Shown piece by piece: positions 33,106-41,629 of a stretch of DNA of 64,000 nucleotides. The notes below the pieces were generated by a model. The model was not told the DNA's origin. It was given only the letters and a program-made list of their open reading frames with translations, and did not search any database. Both the position numbers and the translations under genes were made by a program. Source of the DNA: an uncultured Lachnospiraceae bacterium (GTDB taxonomy: Bacteria > Bacillota > Clostridia > Lachnospirales > Lachnospiraceae); NCBI GenBank assembly GCA_910578115.1, contig CAJTPO010000009.1, positions 32,730-96,729 of the forward strand, written 5' to 3'. How positions within the stretch are numbered: the stretch's first letter is position 1; each line of letters opens with the position of its first letter.

Positions 33106-34464
33106 ATGAGAAGAAAATGGATCGGAATGATGATGGCGGCTGCACTGACTCTTGGCCTCACCGCCTGCGGCAGTTCTGCACCGGACAACGGCACCGGAAA
33201 TAACCAGAACAGTACCGGCAAAGCAGACTCAGAAGCCGGCACGGCCGGGGACACCGTAACCGCCGACGGAAAGGTGAAGATCACCGCTTACCTTGGCGGA
33301 GAGATGCCCGACGAAAACCAGAAACTGATCGAGGCCTTCAACGCACAGAGTGATACGACCGAAGTGGAAATGCTGACTCTGACAAAAGGCTCCAGCGGCT
33401 ACCAGATGCTGACGGTCATGTATAACGCCGGTAATCCGCCCACCGTATACTTTCTGGAATCCGGTGATGTGATGAAGCTGACGGATAAACTGGCCAACCT
33501 GGCCGATCTGGACTGCATGAACTATGCGGCCGCCGGCACCACCGAAGATGTCACCGTGGACGGCACCGTATATGGCGTTCCGGCAAACCTCCAGGCATAC
33601 GGCCTGATCTACAGCAGACAGGTCCTCTCCGACGTGATGGGCGAAGACTTTGATCCTTCCTCCATCAAGACCAGAGAAGATCTGGAGGAAGTCTTCAAAC
33701 AGATCGAGGCGCAGGGCATTGCACCGGTAGCCATAAGCCCCTTTGACTGGAATCTCGGCAATCACTGGTTCTGTCAGATCTATACCGGCCAGGCCGCAGA
33801 TGCAGCAGGCAGAGATGCATTCATAGGCCAACTGAAAGCTGGCACTGCAGATCTCGCGGGCAATACCGTATTCCAGGATTACATGGACACCTTCGATCTG
33901 CTGATGAAATACAATTATTACAAGGACAACCCGCTTGAAACGGCTGCCGACGGAAATGAAAAGCAGGCGCAGCTTCTGGCCACAGGGCAGGCGGCTTTCT
34001 GGTTCCACGGCAACTGGGCTGCCCATAACATCCGCACTCTTGATGAAGAAGGCGAATACGGCTTCATTCCGGTTCCTGTTTCCGAGAGCAATCCAAACGC
34101 CGGGAAGATCTGTACCCTTGTACCGGGCTACTTTACCGTAGAGCAGTCTACCACCACAGAGGAGCAGCAGCAGGCAGGAAAAGAATTCATTGACTGGATC
34201 ATCTCCTCGCAGGAAGGCCAGCAGTATGTGATCAACTGCGGCAATGTTCCGGCCTACAGCAACAACACAGCCACTATCACGGAATCCATTTCCCAGTCGG
34301 TTGTCGATTATACGACCACGGACAATAACTTCCCGATGTACGTGATGTACCCGTCCGATCACTACACCAATGTAGGCGCATCCATGCAGCGTTACCTCTC
34401 CGGCGAGATCGATCGTGAGACAATGGCCGCAGAGATCGAGGCATATTGGGCAACCCAACAATAA
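33106..34464 (+). CDS. Extracellular sugar-binding lipoprotein (alpha-glucoside importer)
   Basis: About 452 residues. A signal peptide ends in the lipobox LTAC near residue 20, then a Ser/Gly/Asn-rich linker leads to a family-1 sugar-binding domain (DGKVKITAYLGGEMPDENQK; later GQAAFWFHGNW). GGAG seven bases before the ATG at 33106 favours this start over an in-frame ATG 12 bases earlier. It is the first gene of a binding protein, permease, permease, GH13 operon. An alpha-linked glucose oligosaccharide is the likely ligand, judging from the GH13 enzyme. Confidence 0.9.
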   Translation: MRRKWIGMMMAAALTLGLTACGSSAPDNGTGNNQNSTGKADSEAGTAGDTVTADGKVKITAYLGGEMPDENQKLIEAFNAQSDTTEVEMLTLTKGSSGYQMLTVMYNAGNPPTVYFLESGDVMKLTDKLANLADLDCMNYAAAGTTEDVTVDGTVYGVPANLQAYGLIYSRQVLSDVMGEDFDPSSIKTREDLEEVFKQIEAQGIAPVAISPFDWNLGNHWFCQIYTGQAADAAGRDAFIGQLKAGTADLAGNTVFQDYMDTFDLLMKYNYYKDNPLETAADGNEKQAQLLATGQAAFWFHGNWAAHNIRTLDEEGEYGFIPVPVSESNPNAGKICTLVPGYFTVEQSTTTEEQQQAGKEFIDWIISSQEGQQYVINCGNVPAYSNNTATITESISQSVVDYTTTDNNFPMYVMYPSDHYTNVGASMQRYLSGEIDRETMAAEIEAYWATQQ

Positions 34465-34494
34465 AGTTTCTGATTTTATAAGAGAGGATAGATC

Positions 34495-35382
34495 ATGCAG
34501 CAGAATAAGAAAAATAAAGGTGCAAAAAATGTCCTGATGTTTCTGCTCTATGCCGGACCGGCAGTAATCGTATTTACTGCCGTGATCCTCATAGCGTTTA
34601 TCAACGGTATCCAGCTGACTTTCACGGACTGGAACGGACTGACGGACGAATATCAATACATAGGATTCAGCAATTATGCGGATGCTTTCCGGGATGCACT
34701 GTTCTGGGAATCTCTGCTCCGAACATTTAAGTACGCTTTCGGCGTAGTCGTCATCACAAATGTGATCGCATTTCTGATCGCCTTCGGTCTGACACGCGGC
34801 TATAAAGGGCAGGGCCTTTTCCGGGCATCCTTTTTCACCCCAAATCTGATCGGCGGCGTTGTACTCGGTATCGTATGGAAATTCGTATTCTCCGAGGTAT
34901 TTGTACAGCTTGGCAAAAGGGGAATCGGCATCTTCAAAAACAACTGGCTCAGTTCGCCCGATACGGCATTCCTGGCACTGGTCGTGGTGGCAGTCTGGCA
35001 GATGGCAGGCTATCTGATGCTGATCTATATGGCGGGCATCATTTCCGTACCCAGGGAAGTACAGGAAGCGTCCCTTCTCGACGGCGCGATCGGCCTTAAA
35101 AATATTCGCCATATCGTTGTACCGTTGATCATGCCCTCGGTAACGATCTGCACTTTCATGTCGATCAAATCCGCCTTTATGGCATACGATGTAAACCTCT
35201 CGCTCACTAACGGCGGTCCCTTCCAGAGCACGGAATTAGTAGCCATGAGAGTATTCAACAAAGCCTTCCAGGCAGAGCAATACGGCGTGGGACAGACTGA
35301 AGCCCTGATCCTGTTCCTTATCGTTGCGGCGATTTCCGTCACCCAGGTAATCTTGACCAAACGGCAGGAGGTAGAAGCATAA
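34495..35382 (+). CDS. Sugar ABC permease, MalF/UgpA type
   Basis: A 295-residue membrane protein with about six hydrophobic segments (VLMFLLYAGPAVIVFTAVIL first). The EAA loop is EVQEASLLDGAIGLKNIRHI. It follows the binding-protein gene by 30 bases, with GAGAGG upstream. Its TAA shares a base with the ATG of the next permease gene. No ATP-binding gene occurs in this operon, so an ATPase from elsewhere must serve it; the MsmX-like one near 4-5 kb is a candidate. Confidence 0.9.
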   Translation: MQQNKKNKGAKNVLMFLLYAGPAVIVFTAVILIAFINGIQLTFTDWNGLTDEYQYIGFSNYADAFRDALFWESLLRTFKYAFGVVVITNVIAFLIAFGLTRGYKGQGLFRASFFTPNLIGGVVLGIVWKFVFSEVFVQLGKRGIGIFKNNWLSSPDTAFLALVVVAVWQMAGYLMLIYMAGIISVPREVQEASLLDGAIGLKNIRHIVVPLIMPSVTICTFMSIKSAFMAYDVNLSLTNGGPFQSTELVAMRVFNKAFQAEQYGVGQTEALILFLIVAAISVTQVILTKRQEVEA

Positions 35383-36209
35383 TGAAAGAAAAGAAAAACA
35401 GCCGAAAGATCCTTTTTTATATTATATTTGTGTTGCTGCTGCTTGCGTTTTTATACCCTTTTTTCCTTGTGGTAATGAACAGCTTCAAGACAAACAAAGA
35501 AGTCATCCTGAATCCGGTCTCCCTGCCGGCAGGCCTTAATATTGACGGTTACCTGAAAGCATATGAGAACATGAACTATCTGCAAAGCTTCGGCAACTCC
35601 CTGTTTGTCACTGTGGGCAGCGTATTGATGCTGGTGCTGATCTCCGTGATGTGCGCCCACCTGTTTGCGCGCAACAACTGGAAGATAAACAATATCGTGC
35701 TGATGCTTATGGTAGCGTCGATGATCATTCCATTCCAGACGATCATGATCCCGGTCGTAAAGAATTTCTCCTCGCTGGATCTGACAGATAATCTCTTTGC
35801 AGTGATCTTCTTCTATATGGGCGCTCATGTGGCAATGGCAGTATTTATGTATCACGGTTTTATCAAGGGTATCCCTTACGAACTGGAAGAGGCGGCGATG
35901 ATCGACGGCTGCGGACATATGCGGCTGTTGTTCCAGATTCTTTTTCCCATGCTGAAACCGATCACATCCACGATCGTGATCCTGGACGTGCTGGCAATCT
36001 GGAACGATTTCCTGCTTCCGTATGTATTGCTCTACAAGAACTCGTTAAAGACCCTTCCGCTGATGACATACTCCTTCGTCGGACAGTATTCGACGGACTA
36101 CTCTCTTGTCACCGCCGGACTGGTTCTCACAATGCTTCCTGTCGTAATCCTCTATCTGTTCTTACAGAAACAGATCATTGAAGGCGTGGCACAGGGGGCG
36201 ATCAAATAA
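35382..36209 (+). CDS. Sugar ABC permease, MalG type
   Basis: A 275-residue membrane protein with about six hydrophobic segments. The EAA loop is PYELEEAAMIDGCGHMRLLF and the C-terminus (FLQKQIIEGVAQGAIK) is typical of MalG-like subunits. Its start overlaps the stop of the MalF-type gene by one base, so the two subunits should be made in equal amounts. It precedes the GH13 gene by a gap of about 160 bases that contains a repeated leader element. Confidence 0.9.
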   Translation: MKEKKNSRKILFYIIFVLLLLAFLYPFFLVVMNSFKTNKEVILNPVSLPAGLNIDGYLKAYENMNYLQSFGNSLFVTVGSVLMLVLISVMCAHLFARNNWKINNIVLMLMVASMIIPFQTIMIPVVKNFSSLDLTDNLFAVIFFYMGAHVAMAVFMYHGFIKGIPYELEEAAMIDGCGHMRLLFQILFPMLKPITSTIVILDVLAIWNDFLLPYVLLYKNSLKTLPLMTYSFVGQYSTDYSLVTAGLVLTMLPVVILYLFLQKQIIEGVAQGAIK

Positions 36210-36278
36210 ATTTAATAGAATAAATTCTGTGATGAGCAATTTACTCAACCAGAAATTTATGCCGAAGCGTCACAAATT

Positions 36279-36369
36279 CTGTTGATCGCAGAGCAGAATC
36301 GGAGTATTCCTTCGGAAAACTCCTGAATTCTGCTCGCGTCCTCAGCGCAAAGCGCTTCGGAATGGAGGA
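36279..36369 (+). repeat. ~90-base dispersed leader element, copy A (upstream of the GH13 gene)
   Basis: This segment is almost identical (about five mismatches by eye) to 58502-58591 on the other strand. It contains a long imperfect hairpin: GAGCAGAAT pairs with ATTCTGCTC, GGAGT with ACTCC, TTCC with GGAA. A small GCGC-AAA-GCGC stem follows, and the element ends in the Shine-Dalgarno GGAGG of the gene downstream. Its position five bases from a start codon in both copies suggests a role in translation or mRNA stability, or insertion at such sites. Confidence 0.8.
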
Positions 36370-36373
36370 AAAT

Positions 36374-38101
36374 ATGCAGAAAAAATGGTGGCAGAATGCC
36401 GTAGTATATCAGATTTATCCAAAGAGTTTCAAAGACAGCAACAAAGATGGCATCGGTGATCTTACAGGCATCATTGAGGGATTGGATTACATTCGCTCCC
36501 TGGGTGTCAACGTGATCTGGCTGTGTCCGGTCAACCGTTCTCCAATGCGGGACAACGGCTACGATATTTCAGACTATTATACGATCGATCCCCTGTTCGG
36601 CACAAACGCTGACCTGGAACGCCTGATCAAAGAGGCAAAGACGCGTGGCATCAAAGTGCTGATGGACCTGGTGGTCAATCATGTTTCAAGTGAGCACAAA
36701 TGGTTTCTCGATATGCTGTCCGACGAGAACAGCCCCTGCCGGGATTATTTTATCATAAGGGAAACACAGGACGGCAATCCGCCGAACAATTTCCGAAGCT
36801 ATTTCGGCGACAGTGTATGGACACGGATCGGCGACAGCAATCGGTTCTATTTTCATTCCTTCGCAAAGGAACAGCCGGATCTTAACTGGGAAAATCCCCG
36901 GCTGAGGCAGGAAATCTACGACATGATGTCCTATTGGTGCGGGAAAGGGATCGCCGGATTCCGTGTGGACGCGATCGGCAATATCAAGAAATCTGCAAAG
37001 ATCCTTTCTTCCTGCCATATGCCGCCGGATGCCGGTGACGGCATGGCGGACAGTCATGACTGGCTGTTAAATCAACCGGGGATCAATGTATTCTTATCCG
37101 AGATGCGTGATCGTGTGTTCCATAAATATGACAGCATGACAGTGGCGGAAGTCAGTGTTCCGGATGACCAGCTGGCTGAATATGTCGGAGAGAACGGCTA
37201 CTTTTCCATGGTCTTCGACTTCAGCTACACGGATATCGATGTAAACGGCGTGACCACACCCTGCGATCTGGTACCCTGGAATCTGGAAGAATTAAAGGGG
37301 CATATATACCACAGCCAGGAAGTTACCCAGAATATCGGTTGGGCCGCTCCTTACCTTGAAAATCATGACCAGCCGCGTTCGGTAAACAAATACCTGCCTG
37401 ACGGCGCCATCAATGACTATAATACCAAGATGCTGGGCGCACTTTTTTTCTTCCTGCGGGGAACACCCTATATCTATCAGGGACAGGAACTGGGTATGCA
37501 GAATTATCCGTTTACACGGATCGAACAGTTTGCAGACGAAGGCGCCCTGAAAAGGTACGAAGTGGCAGCTGCCTGTGGAGAACTGGAAGAAAAGATCATG
37601 GATTATCTCCGACGCCGGAGCAGAGACAACGGAAGAACGCCGATGCAGTGGTCGGACGATGAATATGCCGGTTTTTCTTCAGAATCTCCCTGGCTTTCCG
37701 TTAATCCCGATTATACATGGCGCAATGTCCGCTCTCAGAATCAGGACGATCTGTCCATTCTGCAGTTCTACCGGCGAATGGTCTGGCTGCGCCTGCATTC
37801 GGCCTACCGAAATGTGTTAACCTATGGTATGTTCAAGGGACTCCGCGTCGGCGGCCCGGAAGATTTCATATACCGAAGATATGACGAAACGCATGAAGTG
37901 CTTGTGATCCTGAATTATTCAGAAACAGAACGCCCTTACAGCATCAATCTGTCCGGATATGAGATTCTCCTCAATAATTATGCTGCAATTCCTGATATTT
38001 CCTGTCCGAAAGCTGCCCGTGGCAGCATCGGAGAAGAACACACACTCCTCCCCTGGCAGGTGCTCGTTGTCGGTAAAGAGATAAGGCAAAAGAGTTGTTA
38101 G
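36374..38101 (+). CDS. GH13 alpha-glucosidase (maltase/oligo-glucosidase type)
   Basis: A 575-residue cytoplasmic enzyme hydrolysing alpha-glucosidic bonds. The GH13 motifs are DLVVNH (~98-103), GFRVDA with nucleophile Asp199, acid/base Glu259 in TVAEVSV, and ENHDQ with Asp332. DSNKDGIGD near residue 21 is the calcium-binding loop of this subfamily. The residue after the nucleophile is Ala200; alanine there is associated with alpha-1,4 preference, while valine marks isomaltases (family knowledge). The start at 36374 follows GGAGG by five bases; another in-frame ATG lies 12 bases upstream. It should digest what the preceding importer brings in. Confidence 0.93.
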   Translation: MQKKWWQNAVVYQIYPKSFKDSNKDGIGDLTGIIEGLDYIRSLGVNVIWLCPVNRSPMRDNGYDISDYYTIDPLFGTNADLERLIKEAKTRGIKVLMDLVVNHVSSEHKWFLDMLSDENSPCRDYFIIRETQDGNPPNNFRSYFGDSVWTRIGDSNRFYFHSFAKEQPDLNWENPRLRQEIYDMMSYWCGKGIAGFRVDAIGNIKKSAKILSSCHMPPDAGDGMADSHDWLLNQPGINVFLSEMRDRVFHKYDSMTVAEVSVPDDQLAEYVGENGYFSMVFDFSYTDIDVNGVTTPCDLVPWNLEELKGHIYHSQEVTQNIGWAAPYLENHDQPRSVNKYLPDGAINDYNTKMLGALFFFLRGTPYIYQGQELGMQNYPFTRIEQFADEGALKRYEVAAACGELEEKIMDYLRRRSRDNGRTPMQWSDDEYAGFSSESPWLSVNPDYTWRNVRSQNQDDLSILQFYRRMVWLRLHSAYRNVLTYGMFKGLRVGGPEDFIYRRYDETHEVLVILNYSETERPYSINLSGYEILLNNYAAIPDISCPKAARGSIGEEHTLLPWQVLVVGKEIRQKSC

Positions 38102-38146
38102 CGATTCGGAAGTATTTCTAACAACTTATCTCCAACATATAAAACA

Positions 38147-38187
38147 AGGATGCCGCTCCCATCAGCTCTGATGGTCTGCAGCATCCT
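38147..38187 (-). terminator. Terminator between convergent GH13 and GH-A genes
   Basis: Outer arms AGGATGC and GCATCCT and inner arms CCATCAG and CTGATGG make a strong stem. On the minus strand it is followed by TTGTTTTAT. It lies 24 bases past the minus-strand glycosidase stop and may also stop the GH13 transcript. Confidence 0.65.
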
Positions 38188-38210
38188 CTCACCTCATATA
38201 AGAAAACTTC

Positions 38211-39521
38211 TTACTGCTGTATCTCTACTACATGGCACGCCTTCTTCAACGTGTCGATCAGCTCTGTCAGATAATCCGCAATTTCCATAGAATCCACATG
38301 CTCCTGCTTCCTGTAGGCTGCGATTTTCGCAGTGGGCGGATATGCCATCGGCACCAACTCGCCGCCCTCCAACAAATTCGCCACAAACTCACAGACTTCC
38401 AGCAGATCCTCCACATCATGGCTGTGCGCAAATCCCTGGTTCTGTCTTGCCTTACGAAGCGTTCTCTGTGCCAGGATACAGGCTCTTCTCACATAGTCCT
38501 CCTGATTCACGTCAGAACGGATCGCCGTTTCCCCTCTGTTGCGGAAGAATCCATAGATCGCGGACACAATAGAAGGATCCCTGACCGTTCCGTCCGGATA
38601 AACCACCCCGTGTACCCTTGACCACATATCTTTCCCGATCATCAACTCAAACAGATACCAGCCCACACCGTATTCATCATGCAGCTCGATGGACATATCA
38701 TAAGGATTCGCTCTGCCGATACAACACATTTCGTTATCCAAAACCGGCTTGCCGTATTTCTCACTCATCTGCTTCGCATACTCCAGCGTATCACGCATAC
38801 GCTTCCTGGTCGGGCAATAGTCATGGAATACAATCACATCAACCAACTCCGCCGTCTTGCTCGGTTCCGTCTCATAGATAAAAATATTGCCAATCCCGAT
38901 ATCATGCACCGGGTCCTTAGCCTTCACATACTTACAGAAATGCCGGATGATCTCCCAGGTCTTCTCCTGCCTGTAGCGCAACGCCTCCATATCAGGCCGA
39001 TCCTGATAATCCTGCACATAAGAAGGTTCCTCGTCATACCAGGTCACAAAGTTATCCGTATATCCGGGCTCGTTGGCGATATCCCAGAACAAGAGGCCTT
39101 CCTCTTTGCCAATCGCATCATAGAGCGCGTCAAAATACTGCTCTCCAATATACCAGCTGGAAGGATCTTCCAGCGTCTTAGCGATCGGCCGCAGTCCTGC
39201 TTCCAGCATGAATCCCTCCGGCGGAAGCTCATCTTCACGGAATCGGAATCCCATAAAAATAATCGGGTTAGTGGAAATACCATGTTTCCATGCCGTCTTC
39301 ACAAAATCCTTGACGTTTGCAAGAAACTGCTCGGGATTCTCCTTATAGAAATCATAGCTTAAGAAAATCCGCGCGCTGTTCAGGTGCAGTCTCCTGGCAT
39401 ACCCCATATCCCTGTCCACAACGTCATGATGATAATGAGACCAGAAATCCCTGTCATTCACGGCATCAGGCTGTGTGTAATTGAACCCTCGCAGGTTCCT
39501 GTAATCAACTGTTTTTTTCAT
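38211..39521 (-). CDS. Clan-A glycoside hydrolase (GH5-like TIM barrel), paralogue 1
   Basis: About 436 residues forming a TIM barrel. Likely acid/base is Glu151 in LLFWDIANEPG and likely nucleophile is Glu264 in KPVLDNEMCCIGRANPYD, the usual N-E and E pair of clan GH-A. There is no signal peptide, so it is cytoplasmic. GGAGG five bases before the ATG at 39521 sets the start. It is the last gene of the binding protein, permease, permease operon. A shorter paralogue lies at 43467 with the same GRANPYD and VVYPDGTVRDPSIV blocks. Beta-mannoside or beta-glucoside activity is possible; I cannot place the subfamily. Confidence 0.82.
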   Translation of the reverse strand: MKKTVDYRNLRGFNYTQPDAVNDRDFWSHYHHDVVDRDMGYARRLHLNSARIFLSYDFYKENPEQFLANVKDFVKTAWKHGISTNPIIFMGFRFREDELPPEGFMLEAGLRPIAKTLEDPSSWYIGEQYFDALYDAIGKEEGLLFWDIANEPGYTDNFVTWYDEEPSYVQDYQDRPDMEALRYRQEKTWEIIRHFCKYVKAKDPVHDIGIGNIFIYETEPSKTAELVDVIVFHDYCPTRKRMRDTLEYAKQMSEKYGKPVLDNEMCCIGRANPYDMSIELHDEYGVGWYLFELMIGKDMWSRVHGVVYPDGTVRDPSIVSAIYGFFRNRGETAIRSDVNQEDYVRRACILAQRTLRKARQNQGFAHSHDVEDLLEVCEFVANLLEGGELVPMAYPPTAKIAAYRKQEHVDSMEIADYLTELIDTLKKACHVVEIQQ

Positions 39522-39585
39522 TTTTACCTCCATGCCGAAGCGTTTTATTCAACCTTATCTCCATCTACACCCCTTTTAACTCCTG

Positions 39586-40476
39586 TCAGCCCTTCACGCC
39601 GCCCAGCGTGATACCCTTTACAAAGTTATTCTGCACGAATGGATAGATCACCAGTACCGGCAGCACGCCTGCGATCGCCATCGCCATACGCACCGAGACC
39701 GTAGGCAGATTCGCCAGCAGAGCCGCCGCATTGGAATCTCCGGACTGGAGCAGATATTGAATATTCTGCACGATCCTGTTCAGAAGATTTTGTATCGAAT
39801 ACAGATCCTGTCTTCTGTTCAGATAAACATATCCGTTATTCCAGTCATTCCAGTAAGCAATTCCGGCAAACAGCCCAATGGTAGCGATAATAGGCTTGGC
39901 AAGCGGAACGACTACCTTAAGAAACGTCTGCGTCTCAGATGCCCCGTCAATATACGCCGCTTCAACGATCTCATCCGGAATACTGGATGTGAAATAAGAT
40001 TTCATGAGCAGAACGTTAAATCCGTTCGTCACCAGACCCGGCAGCAACAGCCCCCAGAAAGTATCCTTAATGTGGAAAATATTCACGTAATTGATATAGG
40101 TCGGAACCAATCCACCGTTAAACAGCATAGTAAAGAAAACGTAGAAAGTAAGAACGCCTCTTGCCGGAAGTTCTTTCTTGGAAATTGCATAGGCAAGCAG
40201 TGTTGTGACAGACAGCGAAAGAACCGTTCCCACAGCCGTAAGACGGAAGGATACGAGATATGCCTTCAAAACCTGCGGATTCTCTACAAAAATATAATGA
40301 TATGCATCCAAACTGAACTTTTCAGGAAAATAACTGTAACCGTTCCGAATCAATGTGTTATTGTCTGTAAAGGAAGAGATGATCACCAGGAGCAGGGGAG
40401 CCACCGCTAATATTGTCATGATTATCATAACAACATTACCCATAAATTGAAAGCGTTTTTCGTCTTTTGACTTCAT
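39586..40476 (-). CDS. ABC permease, LplC/YtcP type
   Basis: A 296-residue membrane subunit of the Lpl/Ytc class of oligosaccharide importers, with about six hydrophobic segments. The EAA loop is DEIVEAAYIDGASETQTFLK and the C-terminus ends in FVQNNFVKGITLGGVKG, a class hallmark. It lies 16 bases after the LplB-type gene. Importers of this class typically carry complex plant or host glycans and lack their own ATPase gene. Confidence 0.92.
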   Translation of the reverse strand: MKSKDEKRFQFMGNVVMIIMTILAVAPLLLVIISSFTDNNTLIRNGYSYFPEKFSLDAYHYIFVENPQVLKAYLVSFRLTAVGTVLSLSVTTLLAYAISKKELPARGVLTFYVFFTMLFNGGLVPTYINYVNIFHIKDTFWGLLLPGLVTNGFNVLLMKSYFTSSIPDEIVEAAYIDGASETQTFLKVVVPLAKPIIATIGLFAGIAYWNDWNNGYVYLNRRQDLYSIQNLLNRIVQNIQYLLQSGDSNAAALLANLPTVSVRMAMAIAGVLPVLVIYPFVQNNFVKGITLGGVKG

Positions 40477-40492
40477 AATTCCGTCTCCCTTC

Positions 40493-41437
40493 CTAAAATA
40501 ATGCGCTGTCCGGATCTATCTTGCGAACGATCAGGTTCGCAGACATTACAAGGATAAATCCAATCAGTGACTGGTAAACACCCGCTGCCGTAGCCATAGG
40601 CATATCATTTCTCTCCAGCAGTCCTCTGTATACATATGTATCTATGGTCTGCGTCACATTCATCAATACACCGCTCTGCTGAGGCACCTGATAGAACAGA
40701 CCGAAATCCGAATAGAAGATACGTCCGACGGACAACAGCACCAGCATGATGATCGTAGGTCTTAGAAGCGGCAGAGTGATCTTTCTGATCTGCTGCCATT
40801 TCGATGCACCGTCAATGGCAGATGCCTCATAGATTTCCCTGTCGAATCCCAGGATCGTGGACAAATACACGATACAGTTATAGCCCACGCCTCTCCAGGT
40901 CTGTACGAATACCAGTATAAAAGGCCAATATTTCGGTTCCGTATACCAGGGAATCGGTTCCTTGCCAAATAAAGGAAAAATACTGTTATTCAAAAATCCG
41001 TTTTCCGAACTCAGGAAAGCAAACACCAGATAACTGATAATCACCGTAGACAAAAAATGAGGCAACAGGATGGTGGACTGATAAACCTTCTTCCATCTTG
41101 TGGTAAGCTCGGACAGGATGATGGCGATCGAAACTGCCATGATCACATTAACGATGATAAACAAAATATTATAACCCAGTGTATTTCTTGTAATGATCCA
41201 GGCATCCTGTGTCCGGAACAAATATTTGAAATTTTTGAGTCCCACCCATGGCGAACCCCAAATTCCCTTTTTCGTGGAATACTTTTTAAATGCCAGCACC
41301 AGGCCCGGAAGCGGCATATAATTATTGATAAACAGATAGATAACTCCCGGAAGAGCCATAAGATATACGGGAATAAACCGTTTGACAAGTCTTAAGGTCT
41401 TCTTGGAATCCTTCTTTACTTTTGCTGTCTGTTTCAT
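40493..41437 (-). CDS. ABC permease, LplB/YteP type
   Basis: About 314 residues with the LplB-type N-terminus (FIPVYLMALPGVIYLFINNY, MPLPGLVLAFKKY) and about six membrane segments; the EAA loop is REIYEASAIDGASKWQQIRK. GGAG seven bases before the ATG at 41437 sets the start, with another in-frame ATG 12 bases earlier. A palindrome element and a terminator-like hairpin separate it from the binding-protein gene upstream, so permease levels may be set below binding-protein levels. Confidence 0.92.
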   Translation of the reverse strand: MKQTAKVKKDSKKTLRLVKRFIPVYLMALPGVIYLFINNYMPLPGLVLAFKKYSTKKGIWGSPWVGLKNFKYLFRTQDAWIITRNTLGYNILFIIVNVIMAVSIAIILSELTTRWKKVYQSTILLPHFLSTVIISYLVFAFLSSENGFLNNSIFPLFGKEPIPWYTEPKYWPFILVFVQTWRGVGYNCIVYLSTILGFDREIYEASAIDGASKWQQIRKITLPLLRPTIIMLVLLSVGRIFYSDFGLFYQVPQQSGVLMNVTQTIDTYVYRGLLERNDMPMATAAGVYQSLIGFILVMSANLIVRKIDPDSALF

Positions 41438-41450
41438 AGAAATCTCCATT

Positions 41451-41514
41451 CTTGCTCAACACGCGAATTTGAGCGCAAGCACAAATTTGCCTGTGAAAAA
41501 TTTATTTTTCACAG
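41451..41514 (-). repeat. Leader element with 24-base palindrome upstream of the LplB-type gene
   Basis: On the minus strand, CTGTGAAAAAT, two A's and ATTTTTCACAG form a perfect palindrome (41491-41514). GCAAATTTGTGCTTGCGC and a weak second stem follow. The 33007-33068 element has the same order, arm length and spacer, and a matching ATTTGTG...TGCGC block. Both end near an ATGGAG Shine-Dalgarno. Confidence 0.6.
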
Positions 41515-41538
41515 TATGCCAGCCTTTCTTATACAAGA

Positions 41539-41571
41539 GAAAAAGGAACCGGAATCTGAGATTTCCATTCC
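41539..41571 (-). terminator. Intra-operon hairpin between binding-protein and permease genes
   Basis: On the minus strand GGAATGGAAATCT pairs with AGATTCCGGTTCC (two mismatches), followed by a T run. It sits after the binding-protein stop and should cut most transcripts there, giving more binding protein than permease. Confidence 0.6.
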
Positions 41572-41629
41572 TTTTTCCCGTTTTCAGATACATCCGTCCA
41601 GGACGGACTCATGCACGATCAATCGTTTC

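Noticed and set aside
33229..35112. Minus-strand open frame of over 600 codons opposite the sugar-binding and permease genes
   Set aside because: The plus strand carries clear lipoprotein and permease genes with ribosome-binding sites; the reverse frame has no recognisable domain.
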